Of a stretch of DNA of 5,436 bases, positions 1 through 5,436 are shown piece after piece. A program made the position numbers and the translations under genes. The notes beneath the pieces are model-generated. The model had not been told where the DNA came from. It made no database searches and was given only the letters and a program-made list of their open reading frames with translations. The DNA comes from Methylobacteriaceae bacterium (GTDB lineage: Bacteria; Pseudomonadota; Alphaproteobacteria; Rhizobiales; Beijerinckiaceae). The stretch is taken from assembly GCA_019247255.1 (NCBI GenBank), contig JAFAPJ010000040.1, positions 1 to 5,436 on the forward strand, given 5' to 3'. Positions within the stretch are counted from its first letter, which is position 1, and each line of letters opens with the position of its first letter.

Positions 1-1018
1 CGGAGGTGTGCTCGGCGAGCACGCGCTCGCGGGCCGCCCTCGCGATTCGCCGCAGCTCCGCGGTCCCGAGGTCGAGCGCCGCGACGGCCTCTTCCGTGGT
101 GTCGGCGAGCAGGATCTCGCGGCCGGGCTCGAAGAACGCGTCGAGGCCCTCCCACCGGTCGGACAGGATCGGCACGCCGCAGGCCGCGGCCTCGAAGAGA
201 CGACCGGACGGGCACCAGCCCATGGCGGCCATCGCCTCGCGGGTGACGTTCAGCGTCAGCCGCCCGGAGGAGAAGAAGGCCGGGTGGTCGGGCGGAGGCA
301 GGTGTCGGACGAAAAAGATGTTCTCCGTCCAGGGGAAATCCGGCGGGTACTGCGCGCCCCCGATCAGGAAGCGGGCGTTCGGCCGGCGGCGCGCCGGCTC
401 GACGAAGAGCTGCACGAGCGCCGCCTGCCGGTCGGCCGCGTAGGTGCCGAGATAGGAAAGGTCCGCCTCGAAGCGCTCGACGGGCGCGACCGGCCGGTGC
501 ACGGCGGGGTCGACATGCCCGTAGAGCGGCGCGACCCGCCGGGCCCCGAGCCGATCCTGCAGAGCGGTCAGGGCGGCCCCGCCCGTATAGCTGAGCACGA
601 GGTCGAACCCGGCGAGGCCTTCCGGCCCGAGATAATCGACCCGCTCGCCGCGCCCGAGCCGGGACAGGGTCACGGGCGTGTCGAGGTCGTAGAAGGCGCG
701 GACCTCCGCCCGGCTCTCGAGGACGAGAGCCGTCGCCGCGATCCCGTCCGGGCAGTAGGAGGTCACCATCCCGACCTCCGCCTCGGCGAGGTCGGCGGCG
801 GCGCGCCCGCGCACCTCGTCGAAGGACCGGTAGAGCACGAGCTCGCCGCCCGGGATCTCGTGAAGGTCGCGGTTCTGGGCGTAGTAGGGCGCGTCGCGCT
901 CGTAGAATACGACCTGATGGCCGGCCTCCGTCAGCGCGCGAAGGAGCCCCCGCCAGAGCGTCGCGTGGCCGTTCCCCCAGGACGACGAAACCGTGAGGCC
1001 GAAGACGACGAGCTTCAT
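1..1018 (-). CDS. CgeB/DUF3880-type glycosyltransferase, 3' end outside the window
   Basis: Predicted cytoplasmic GT-B-fold sugar transferase; acceptor and donor are unknown. Reading leftward from the ATG at 1018-1016 gives 339 codons with no stop before the window edge. The N-terminus (MKLVVFGLTVSSSWGNGHA) looks like the first Rossmann strand and glycine-rich turn of GT-B enzymes. FYDLDTPVTL at residues 109-118 is the hallmark of the CgeB/COG4641 family. YLGTY at 189-193 opens the second domain. CPSGRLFEAAACGVPILSD (269-287) followed by FFEPGRE (295-301) is the nucleotide-sugar binding segment of the Glyco_trans_1_2 type. The end in the window (ERVLAEHTS) is typical of the last helix, so probably only a few tens of residues are missing. 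No signal peptide or membrane segment is seen. The start overlaps the stop of the upstream phosphatase gene as ATGA, so translation is probably coupled. Family call is confident; CgeB itself is a Bacillus spore-coat protein and gives no substrate information here. Confidence 0.88.
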   Translation of the reverse strand, partial: MKLVVFGLTVSSSWGNGHATLWRGLLRALTEAGHQVVFYERDAPYYAQNRDLHEIPGGELVLYRSFDEVRGRAAADLAEAEVGMVTSYCPDGIAATALVLESRAEVRAFYDLDTPVTLSRLGRGERVDYLGPEGLAGFDLVLSYTGGAALTALQDRLGARRVAPLYGHVDPAVHRPVAPVERFEADLSYLGTYAADRQAALVQLFVEPARRRPNARFLIGGAQYPPDFPWTENIFFVRHLPPPDHPAFFSSGRLTLNVTREAMAAMGWCPSGRLFEAAACGVPILSDRWEGLDAFFEPGREILLADTTEEAVAALDLGTAELRRIARAARERVLAEHTS

Positions 1019-1029
1019 CGCGCGGCCTC
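1015..1029 (-). promoter_or_regulatory. ATGA stop-start overlap with weak Shine-Dalgarno
   Basis: The TGA of the phosphatase gene (1017-1015) and the ATG of the glycosyltransferase (1018-1016) share bases in ATGA. Only a short GAGG (1029-1026) lies 7 nt upstream, so the downstream gene probably depends largely on coupled translation. Confidence 0.6.
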
Positions 1030-1617
1030 GTTCAGCCGGACGACCTGGCCGCCGCCGGCCCACGCGACGAGCGTCGTGAGCGAGGCCGGATCGACCGCGA
1101 ACGTATCGTGCCGGTCGAGCGACAGCCCGAGCACCTGGCAGACCGCCGCCTTGATGACGTCGCCGTGCGAGACCGCGACGACGGTTCGGTCCGGATGCCG
1201 TGTCCGCCAGCTTTCGAGGGCGCCGCCGATCCGGGCCTGCGCCTCGGCCATCCGTTCGCCGCCGGGAGCGCGAGAGGAGGCGCGCTCGCTGTTCCAGACG
1301 GGCCAACGCGGGTCCGCCGCGAGCTCGTCGAAGCGTCGTCCCGTCCAGTCGCCGAAATCGATCTCGAGGATGGCGGGCGCCGTCTCGACCGGGCGCCCGT
1401 GACGCGCCGCGATCGGCTCCGCCGTCTCCTGCGCCCGCTCGAGCGGGCTCGCATAGACGGCCGCGACGGGCTCCCCGGCCAGCCGCTGGGCGACGCGCTC
1501 CGCTTCGTCCCGTCCGGCTGCGCTGAGGCTGACGCCTGCCATCCGGCCGGCCAGCACCTTGCCCAGGAGGTCGTGCGAGCCGTGGCGGACGAGGATCACG
1601 GTCGTGGCCGCCGCCAC
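1015..1617 (-). CDS. Histidine phosphatase superfamily protein (phosphoglycerate-mutase-like phosphatase)
   Basis: A 200-residue cytoplasmic enzyme of the branch of the superfamily that mostly removes phosphate from small molecules through a phosphohistidine intermediate. The catalytic set is complete: R11-H12-G13 near the N-terminus (nucleophile H12), R61 in SPLERAQETA, E85 in LEIDFGDWTG as likely proton donor, and H151 in VSHGD. The segment WNSERASSRAPGGE (108-121) is the substrate-lid region seen in CobC/PhoE-like phosphatases rather than in true glycolytic mutases, and the length (200) also fits phosphatases. The start is a GTG, one base after the ino1 stop; a GGAAGGGA Shine-Dalgarno lies 9 nt upstream. 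The next in-frame GTG is at codon 7, too close to the RHG motif to be preferred. The stop overlaps the glycosyltransferase start. By context the substrate may be an inositol phosphate or a glycosyl-inositol phosphate; this is inference. CobC (alpha-ribazole phosphatase) is less likely because no cobalamin genes are present. Confidence 0.92.
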   Translation of the reverse strand: MAAATTVILVRHGSHDLLGKVLAGRMAGVSLSAAGRDEAERVAQRLAGEPVAAVYASPLERAQETAEPIAARHGRPVETAPAILEIDFGDWTGRRFDELAADPRWPVWNSERASSRAPGGERMAEAQARIGGALESWRTRHPDRTVVAVSHGDVIKAAVCQVLGLSLDRHDTFAVDPASLTTLVAWAGGGQVVRLNEAAR

Positions 1618-1618
1618 G

Positions 1619-2701
1619 TCAGGCCGTCCCTTCCACGAAGGCGAGGACGCGCTCGCGCGCCTCCCCGTCCGTGAATTGCTGGGGCGGCGACTTCATGAAG
1701 TAGGAGGACGGGCCGACGAGCGCGCCCCCGAGCTTGCGATCGAGCGCGATCTTGGCGCAGCGCACCGCGTCGATGACGATGCCGGCCGAGTTCGGCGAAT
1801 CCCAGACCTCGAGCTTCACCTCGACGTTGAGCGGCACGCCGCCGAAGGCCGTGCCCTCGAGCCGGATATGCGCCCATTTGCGATCCGACAGCCACGGCAC
1901 GTAATCGCTCGGGCCGACATGGATGTCGGAGGGATCGAGCGGGACGTCGAGCTGGCTCGTGACGGCCTGGGTCTTGGAAATCTTCTTCGATTCGAGGCGC
2001 TCGCGCTCGAGCATGTTCTTGAAGTCGGAATTGCCGCCGAAATTGAGCTGGTAGGTGCGGTCGAGCCGCACGCCCCGCTCGCGGAAAAGGTTGGCGAGCG
2101 TCCGATGCACGATCGTCGCCCCGACCTGGCTCTTGATGTCGTCCCCGACGAGCGGGAGCTTCTTCGCCTCGAAGCGCTTCCGCCAGGCGGGGTTCGAGGC
2201 GATGAAGACCGGAATGCAGTTCACGTAGGCGCAGCCCGCTTCGAGCGCCTGCTCGGCGTAGAACTCGGTGGCTTTCTGCGAGCCGACCGGCAGGTAGGAA
2301 ACCAGGACGTCGGTCCCAGTCCGCTCCAGCGTGCGGGCGACGTCGGCGACCGGCTCGGATGCCTCCTCGATCTCCTCGCGGAGATAGCGGCCGAGCCCGT
2401 CGAGCGTCGGTCCGCGCGCCACCCGGACGCCCGTCGGCGGCACCTCGGCGAAGCGGTGCGTGTTGTTCGGCGGGGCCCAGATCGCCTCGGCGACATCGCG
2501 CCCGACCTTCGCGGCCGAGACGTCGAAGGCGGCCGACACCTCGACGTCACCCACATGGTATCCGCCGAGATCGACATTCATCAGACCGGGCACGGGCTCG
2601 TTCGAACGGGCGCCGCGATAGAAGGTCAGCCCCTGCACGAAAGACGACGCACAGTTTCCGACGCCGACGATTCCGACCCTGACCTTCTCGCTCGCGGGCA
2701 A
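1619..2701 (-). CDS. ino1: Inositol-3-phosphate synthase (myo-inositol-1-phosphate synthase)
   Basis: NAD-dependent enzyme that cyclises D-glucose 6-phosphate to 1D-myo-inositol 3-phosphate, the first step of de novo inositol synthesis, in the cytoplasm. The 360 residues match the short bacterial form (the Mycobacterium Ino1 is about 367) and not the roughly 500-residue eukaryotic form. Visible motifs are the dinucleotide loop [15 protein letters not shown] (10-24), an acid at the end of the second strand (D60), [15 protein letters not shown] (135-149), NCIPVFIAS (161-169), [14 protein letters not shown] (184-197), [11 protein letters not shown] (220-230), [17 protein letters not shown] (261-277) and [11 protein letters not shown] (297-307). 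Conserved lysines K190, K275 and K296 are candidates for the catalytic lysines of the family. The start is TTG: no ATG, GTG or other TTG lies in frame back to a stop at 2758-2756, the next ATG (codon 41) would remove the NAD loop, and a strong Shine-Dalgarno sits 7 nt upstream. It is the first gene of the leftward operon. Residues 61-130 are the least conserved part by eye. Confidence 0.97.
   Translation of the reverse strand: MPASEKVRVGIVGVGNCASSFVQGLTFYRGARSNEPVPGLMNVDLGGYHVGDVEVSAAFDVSAAKVGRDVAEAIWAPPNNTHRFAEVPPTGVRVARGPTLDGLGRYLREEIEEASEPVADVARTLERTGTDVLVSYLPVGSQKATEFYAEQALEAGCAYVNCIPVFIASNPAWRKRFEAKKLPLVGDDIKSQVGATIVHRTLANLFRERGVRLDRTYQLNFGGNSDFKNMLERERLESKKISKTQAVTSQLDVPLDPSDIHVGPSDYVPWLSDRKWAHIRLEGTAFGGVPLNVEVKLEVWDSPNSAGIVIDAVRCAKIALDRKLGGALVGPSSYFMKSPPQQFTDGEARERVLAFVEGTA
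1627..1634 (-). promoter_or_regulatory. Ribosome binding site of the histidine phosphatase gene
   Basis: The minus strand reads GGAAGGGA, inside the last codons of ino1 and 9 nt before the GTG at 1617-1615. It supports the GTG start one base after the ino1 TGA, and independent initiation on the polycistronic mRNA. Confidence 0.65.
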
Positions 2702-2708
2702 AGCGCGG

Positions 2709-2717
2709 CCCTTCCCT
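2709..2717 (-). promoter_or_regulatory. Ribosome binding site of ino1
   Basis: On the minus strand this reads AGGGAAGGG, 7 nt before the TTG at 2701-2699. It is the best purine-rich Shine-Dalgarno in the intergenic region and decides the start: it supports the TTG codon, which otherwise would look doubtful. Confidence 0.75.
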
Positions 2718-2774
2718 GTCTGTTGCCGTACACACGGCTTGGTCCGTCCGCGGCCTCATGGCGCTGCCGGGCCT

Positions 2775-2788
2775 GACAAGCTCGACAA
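2775..2788. repeat. Short direct repeat GACAA-gctc-GACAA
   Basis: GACAA occurs at 2775-2779 and again at 2784-2788, a 9-bp period (TTGTC twice on the minus strand). It could be an operator half-site pair or overlap a minus-strand -35 element. It is short enough to be chance. Confidence 0.3.
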
Positions 2789-2802
2789 TAGGGGAAAGTA
2801 CC

Positions 2803-2845
2803 TTCCGGTTCCCCGCCGCCGGAATCTTTTCGGGCCGAACCGGAA
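2803..2845. repeat. 9-bp perfect inverted repeat with an internal competing hairpin
   Basis: TTCCGGTTC at 2803-2811 is perfectly complementary to GAACCGGAA at 2837-2845, separated by 25 bases. The first six bases can instead pair with CCGGAA at 2819-2824 (10-base loop), and that shorter hairpin is directly followed by TCTTTT (2825-2830). The right arm also forms part of a tandem GAACCG GAACCG (2837-2848). The element lies 45-88 nt before the mfd start. It may be an operator or an RNA structure in the mfd leader; neither is proven. Confidence 0.4.
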
Positions 2846-2890
2846 CCGAGCCCGCCGGGGCGACTTGGCGCTGTCGCACCCTTCGCAGAC

Positions 2891-5436
2891 ATGCCCGCCC
2901 GAGCCGTCCGACGCGCACCCACGCGCTCTCCCGCCCCGACCACGTTGCCGCTGTCGAACGCCGACGGCGCGCTGGCCCTCAGGCTCGCGACGCTCGTGCG
3001 CGGCTTGGGGGCGTCGGGGCTCCTCTACGTCGTCGGGAGCGAGGGCCGCGCCGAGCGCCTCGTTCGGCTCGTCTGGCGCTTCGCTCCGGACCTCGCGACG
3101 TACCTGTTTCCGCCCTGGGACTGCCTTCCCTATGATCGGGTCTCGCCCTCGCCCCGCGCCATGGGACTGCGTTCCGCCGCGCTCGCCGACCTGGCGGCGG
3201 GCTCGCGCGAGCGACCGCTGCTCGTCGTCGCGACCGCGGAGGCGCTCGTCCAGCGCGTGCCGCCCCGCGCCGTCTGGGCCGGACTGGAAGCGGTGCTGAC
3301 GGTCGGCGAGGCGCTCGATCTCGAGGCGCTCGCACGCGAGCTTCGGCGGCTCGGCTACCGGGACGACGAGCGCGTCGACGAGACCGGCGAATTCGCGATC
3401 CGCGGCCAGGTGATCGACGTCTTCCCGGCCGGCTATTCCCTTCCGGTCCGGCTCGAGCACGAGGACGGCGCGATCCGGGCGATCGCGTCCTATGACGCCG
3501 CCACGCAGCGCAGCACGGATGCGTTCGAGCGCCTGCGTCTCCGGCCCGTATCCGAAGCGGTGACGGCCGATCCGGACGACGAGGTCGGACCCGATGTCGG
3601 GCGCGAGCACCGCCTGCCCGAGATCTATCCGAGGCTCGAAACGATCCTCGACTACGTGCCGGATGCCGCGGTCGCGATCGAGCCGCGGGCGGCGGAGCGG
3701 GGCGAGATCGTCCGCGAGCAGATCCGGGACGCCTATGAGAGCCGGTTGCGGCTGCCGGGCGGCGGCCCGCGCCCGCTTCCACCCGAGCGGCTCTACCTCG
3801 ACGAGAGCGAGGGGGCGGCGTGCCTCGCGGGGCGGCGCCGGATCGAGCTCCTGCCCGCGGACCAGGAGGCCGAAGCCGTTCCGAACTTCGCGCTCGAGCG
3901 CCGGCCCAGCGCCGCGCTCGCGCGCTTCGTGGAAGCGGAGCGCGGCGCCGGTCGAAAGGTCGTTCTCGCAGCCGCCGACGCCCGCGACCGCGCGCGGCTC
4001 GCCCGGGCGGCCGGCGCCACGGACGCCGCCGAGGCGGCCGAATGGGCGGAGATCGCGGCGGCCGGACCGGGCAGCCTCGTCCGCTTCGCCGCGCCCCTCG
4101 ACCGCGGCTTCCGGCTCGCGAACGAGGGCGTGACGGCCGTCGCGGCGGCCGACCTCCTCGGCAGCCGCGCCGGCGCCGGGACCGCCGCTCAGGAGCCGGC
4201 TGCGCAAGTCTTCGACGACACGGAGCGGTTCCGGATCGGCGACGCCGTCATCCATCTCGACCACGGCGTCGGTCTCCTCGCCGGGCTCGACGAGGCCGGC
4301 GCGGCCGAGACCGGGCCGGCCGAGCTCGTCCGCCTCACCTACGCGAACGACGCCCGGCTGCTCGTGCCGATCGCCGACCTGCACCTCATGTGGCGCTACG
4401 GCGGACCCGACAGCGGCCTGACCCTCGACCGGCTCGACGGCGAATCCTGGCCGAAGCGGCGCGCAAAGGTCGAGGCCGAGATCAACCGCGCGGCGGCGGA
4501 GCTCGCGCGCCTCGCGGAGGAACGTCGGGCCCGGCGCACGGAGCCGATCAAGCCGCCGGCTCGGGCCTACGAGCGGTTCGTCGCGCGCTTCGCCTTCGCC
4601 GAGACGGCGGATCAGCGCGCGGCGGTCGACGACATCCTGCGCGATCTCGCGTCCGGTCGCCCCATGGATCGCCTCGTCTGCGGCGATGTCGGCTTCGGCA
4701 AGACGGAGGTCGCGCTGCGCGCCGCCGCAGCCGTGGCGCTCGCGGGCCGGCAAGTCGCGATCACGGCGCCCACGACCGTCCTGGCGCGCCAGCACCTCGA
4801 CACGTTGCGCCGCCGCTTCGCGGGCTTCGGCATCGAGATCGGCCACCTCTCCCGGCTGGTCTCCGGGGCCGAGGCCAAGGCCGTGAAGGACGGGCTTGCC
4901 TCGGGCGAGATCCGGGTGGTCGTCGGCACGCATGCGCTCGCCGGCAAGGGCGTCGCCTTCGCGGATCTCGGCCTCCTCGTCATCGACGAGGAGCAGCGCT
5001 TCGGGGCGGCCGACAAGGAGAAGCTGCGCGCGCTCGGCCAATCGGCCCATACGCTCACCCTCACGGCGACGCCCATTCCCCGAACCATGCAATCCGCGCT
5101 GGCGGGCCTGCAGGATCTCAGCGTGCTCGCGACCCCGCCGGCCGAGCGGCAGCCGGTCAGGACCTTCGCGGCTCCGTTCGACCCCGTGGTCCTGCGGGAG
5201 GCCCTGATGCGCGAGCGCCGTCGCCAGGGCCAAAGCTTCGTGGTCTGCCCGCGGGTCGAGGACATCGCGCCGCTCGCGGCGCAGCTCGCCGAGCTCGTCC
5301 CGGAGCTCCAGGTCGCCCTCGCGCACGGCAAGCTGCCGGCGGCCGCCATCGACGACGCGATGGTGCGCTTCGCCGGCGGCGAAGGCGACGTTCTCCTCGC
5401 CACGAACATCATCGAGAGCGGCCTCGACGTGCCGCG
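2891..5436 (+). CDS. mfd: Transcription-repair coupling factor Mfd or divergent Mfd-like helicase, 3' end outside the window
   Basis: Mfd is a cytoplasmic dsDNA translocase that displaces stalled RNA polymerase and recruits UvrA for nucleotide excision repair. The window holds 848 codons of a protein whose family is about 1000-1170 residues. The N-terminal UvrB-like part carries FPPWDCLPYDR (73-83) and GEFAIRGQVIDVFP (166-179). The RNA-polymerase-interacting domain spans about 441-505 (FRIGDAVIHLDHGVG, LTYANDARLLVPIADLHLMWRYGG). A relay helix rich in R/E/A follows. The RecG-like motor shows Walker A GDVGFGKT (598-605, K604), TAPTTVLARQH (625-635), GTH (679-681), DEEQRFG (699-705), TLTATPIPRTM (723-733) and TNIIESGLDVP (838-848, motif V). 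Motif VI and the C-terminal autoinhibitory domain lie beyond the window. The ATG at 2891 is preferred because homology begins near residue 19, but no clear Shine-Dalgarno precedes it; TTG at 2945 is an alternative. Walker K604 lies about 30 residues earlier than in E. coli Mfd (K634), so the N-terminal half is compact. It may be a second, paralogous copy rather than the housekeeping Mfd. Confidence 0.9.
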   Translation, partial: MPARAVRRAPTRSPAPTTLPLSNADGALALRLATLVRGLGASGLLYVVGSEGRAERLVRLVWRFAPDLATYLFPPWDCLPYDRVSPSPRAMGLRSAALADLAAGSRERPLLVVATAEALVQRVPPRAVWAGLEAVLTVGEALDLEALARELRRLGYRDDERVDETGEFAIRGQVIDVFPAGYSLPVRLEHEDGAIRAIASYDAATQRSTDAFERLRLRPVSEAVTADPDDEVGPDVGREHRLPEIYPRLETILDYVPDAAVAIEPRAAERGEIVREQIRDAYESRLRLPGGGPRPLPPERLYLDESEGAACLAGRRRIELLPADQEAEAVPNFALERRPSAALARFVEAERGAGRKVVLAAADARDRARLARAAGATDAAEAAEWAEIAAAGPGSLVRFAAPLDRGFRLANEGVTAVAAADLLGSRAGAGTAAQEPAAQVFDDTERFRIGDAVIHLDHGVGLLAGLDEAGAAETGPAELVRLTYANDARLLVPIADLHLMWRYGGPDSGLTLDRLDGESWPKRRAKVEAEINRAAAELARLAEERRARRTEPIKPPARAYERFVARFAFAETADQRAAVDDILRDLASGRPMDRLVCGDVGFGKTEVALRAAAAVALAGRQVAITAPTTVLARQHLDTLRRRFAGFGIEIGHLSRLVSGAEAKAVKDGLASGEIRVVVGTHALAGKGVAFADLGLLVIDEEQRFGAADKEKLRALGQSAHTLTLTATPIPRTMQSALAGLQDLSVLATPPAERQPVRTFAAPFDPVVLREALMRERRRQGQSFVVCPRVEDIAPLAAQLAELVPELQVALAHGKLPAAAIDDAMVRFAGGEGDVLLATNIIESGLDVP

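Larger units (their letters stand above)
2702..2890. promoter_or_regulatory. Divergent intergenic region between ino1 and mfd
   Basis: These 189 bases hold no convincing gene and must carry the promoters of both the leftward ino1 operon and the rightward mfd-like gene, since nothing else in the window could. No clear -35/-10 pair was found on either strand. The best candidates are CTGACA at 2773-2778 with a poor -10 near 2796 (plus strand), and TTGTC elements within 2775-2789 (minus strand). The middle (2785-2800, 2823-2830) is locally richer in A/T than the flanking coding DNA. It also contains a short direct repeat and inverted repeats listed separately. Promoter positions are inference from gene layout, not from a recognised consensus. 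Confidence 0.5.

Noticed and set aside
8..1402. A 464-codon plus-strand open frame opposite the glycosyltransferase and phosphatase genes
   Set aside because: No family resemblance and biased composition; the minus strand carries complete conserved motifs of two known families in the same DNA.
1559..2776. A 405-codon plus-strand open frame opposite ino1
   Set aside because: Composition is that of a mirror frame, and the opposite strand encodes a full-length inositol-3-phosphate synthase.
2773..2801. A sigma-70 promoter for mfd with CTGACA as -35
   Set aside because: No acceptable -10 hexamer lies at 16-18 bp spacing (AAAGTA, AAGTAC or AGTACC), so it was not listed as a promoter.
2803..2830. 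Intrinsic terminator (TTCCGG/CCGGAA hairpin followed by TCTTTT)
   Set aside because: It lies upstream of mfd with no plus-strand gene ending before it, the stem is only 6 bp with an interrupted T-run, and an alternative longer pairing exists; kept only as a repeat/structure observation.
2739..3299. Two plus-strand open frames starting at 2739 and 2758 that could extend the rightward gene upstream
   Set aside because: Both are in different frames from the Mfd motifs and would need a frameshift; the Mfd frame has its own ATG at 2891 in the expected place.
2756..5326. An 856-codon open frame on the minus strand, antisense to the whole mfd-like gene
   Set aside because: The translation is low-complexity R/G/E/A/D-rich with no recognisable motif. 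Long antisense open frames are expected opposite GC-rich coding sequence, and the plus strand encodes an unmistakable Mfd.

Overview
The window is very GC-rich (strong G/C preference at third codon positions by eye, not computed) and densely coding on both strands. Gene content and protein style (a CgeB-type glycosyltransferase, an Ino1 of the bacterial/actinobacterial type, an Mfd with the motif WDCLPYDRVSP) suggest an alphaproteobacterium, probably of the Hyphomicrobiales/Methylobacterium-like group. This placement rests on family resemblance only. No mobile element, CRISPR array, tRNA or rRNA was seen.

Layout. Positions 1-2701 are a tightly packed leftward three-gene operon read on the minus strand. 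In order of transcription it holds an inositol-3-phosphate synthase (ino1, 2701-1619, TTG start), a histidine-phosphatase-superfamily enzyme (1617-1015, GTG start one base after the ino1 stop), and a CgeB/DUF3880-type glycosyltransferase (start at 1018, ATGA overlap with the phosphatase stop). The glycosyltransferase leaves the window at base 1 with 339 codons present. A 189-bp intergenic region (2702-2890) separates this operon from a divergent rightward gene. That gene starts at 2891 and encodes a transcription-repair coupling factor (Mfd) or Mfd-like helicase, whose first 848 codons are in the window. It is cut off just after helicase motif V.

How the genes may work together. Ino1 makes inositol 3-phosphate from glucose 6-phosphate, and the two coupled downstream genes supply a phosphomonoesterase and a sugar transferase. 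The set resembles the logic synthase, sugar transfer, dephosphorylation used at the start of mycothiol synthesis in actinobacteria, but with unrelated enzyme families. A glycosylated inositol product is therefore a reasonable hypothesis, not a demonstrated one. The Mfd-like gene has no evident functional link to the operon and probably shares only the divergent promoter region. That region contains a 9-bp perfect inverted repeat, a competing shorter hairpin followed by a T-run, and a short direct repeat.
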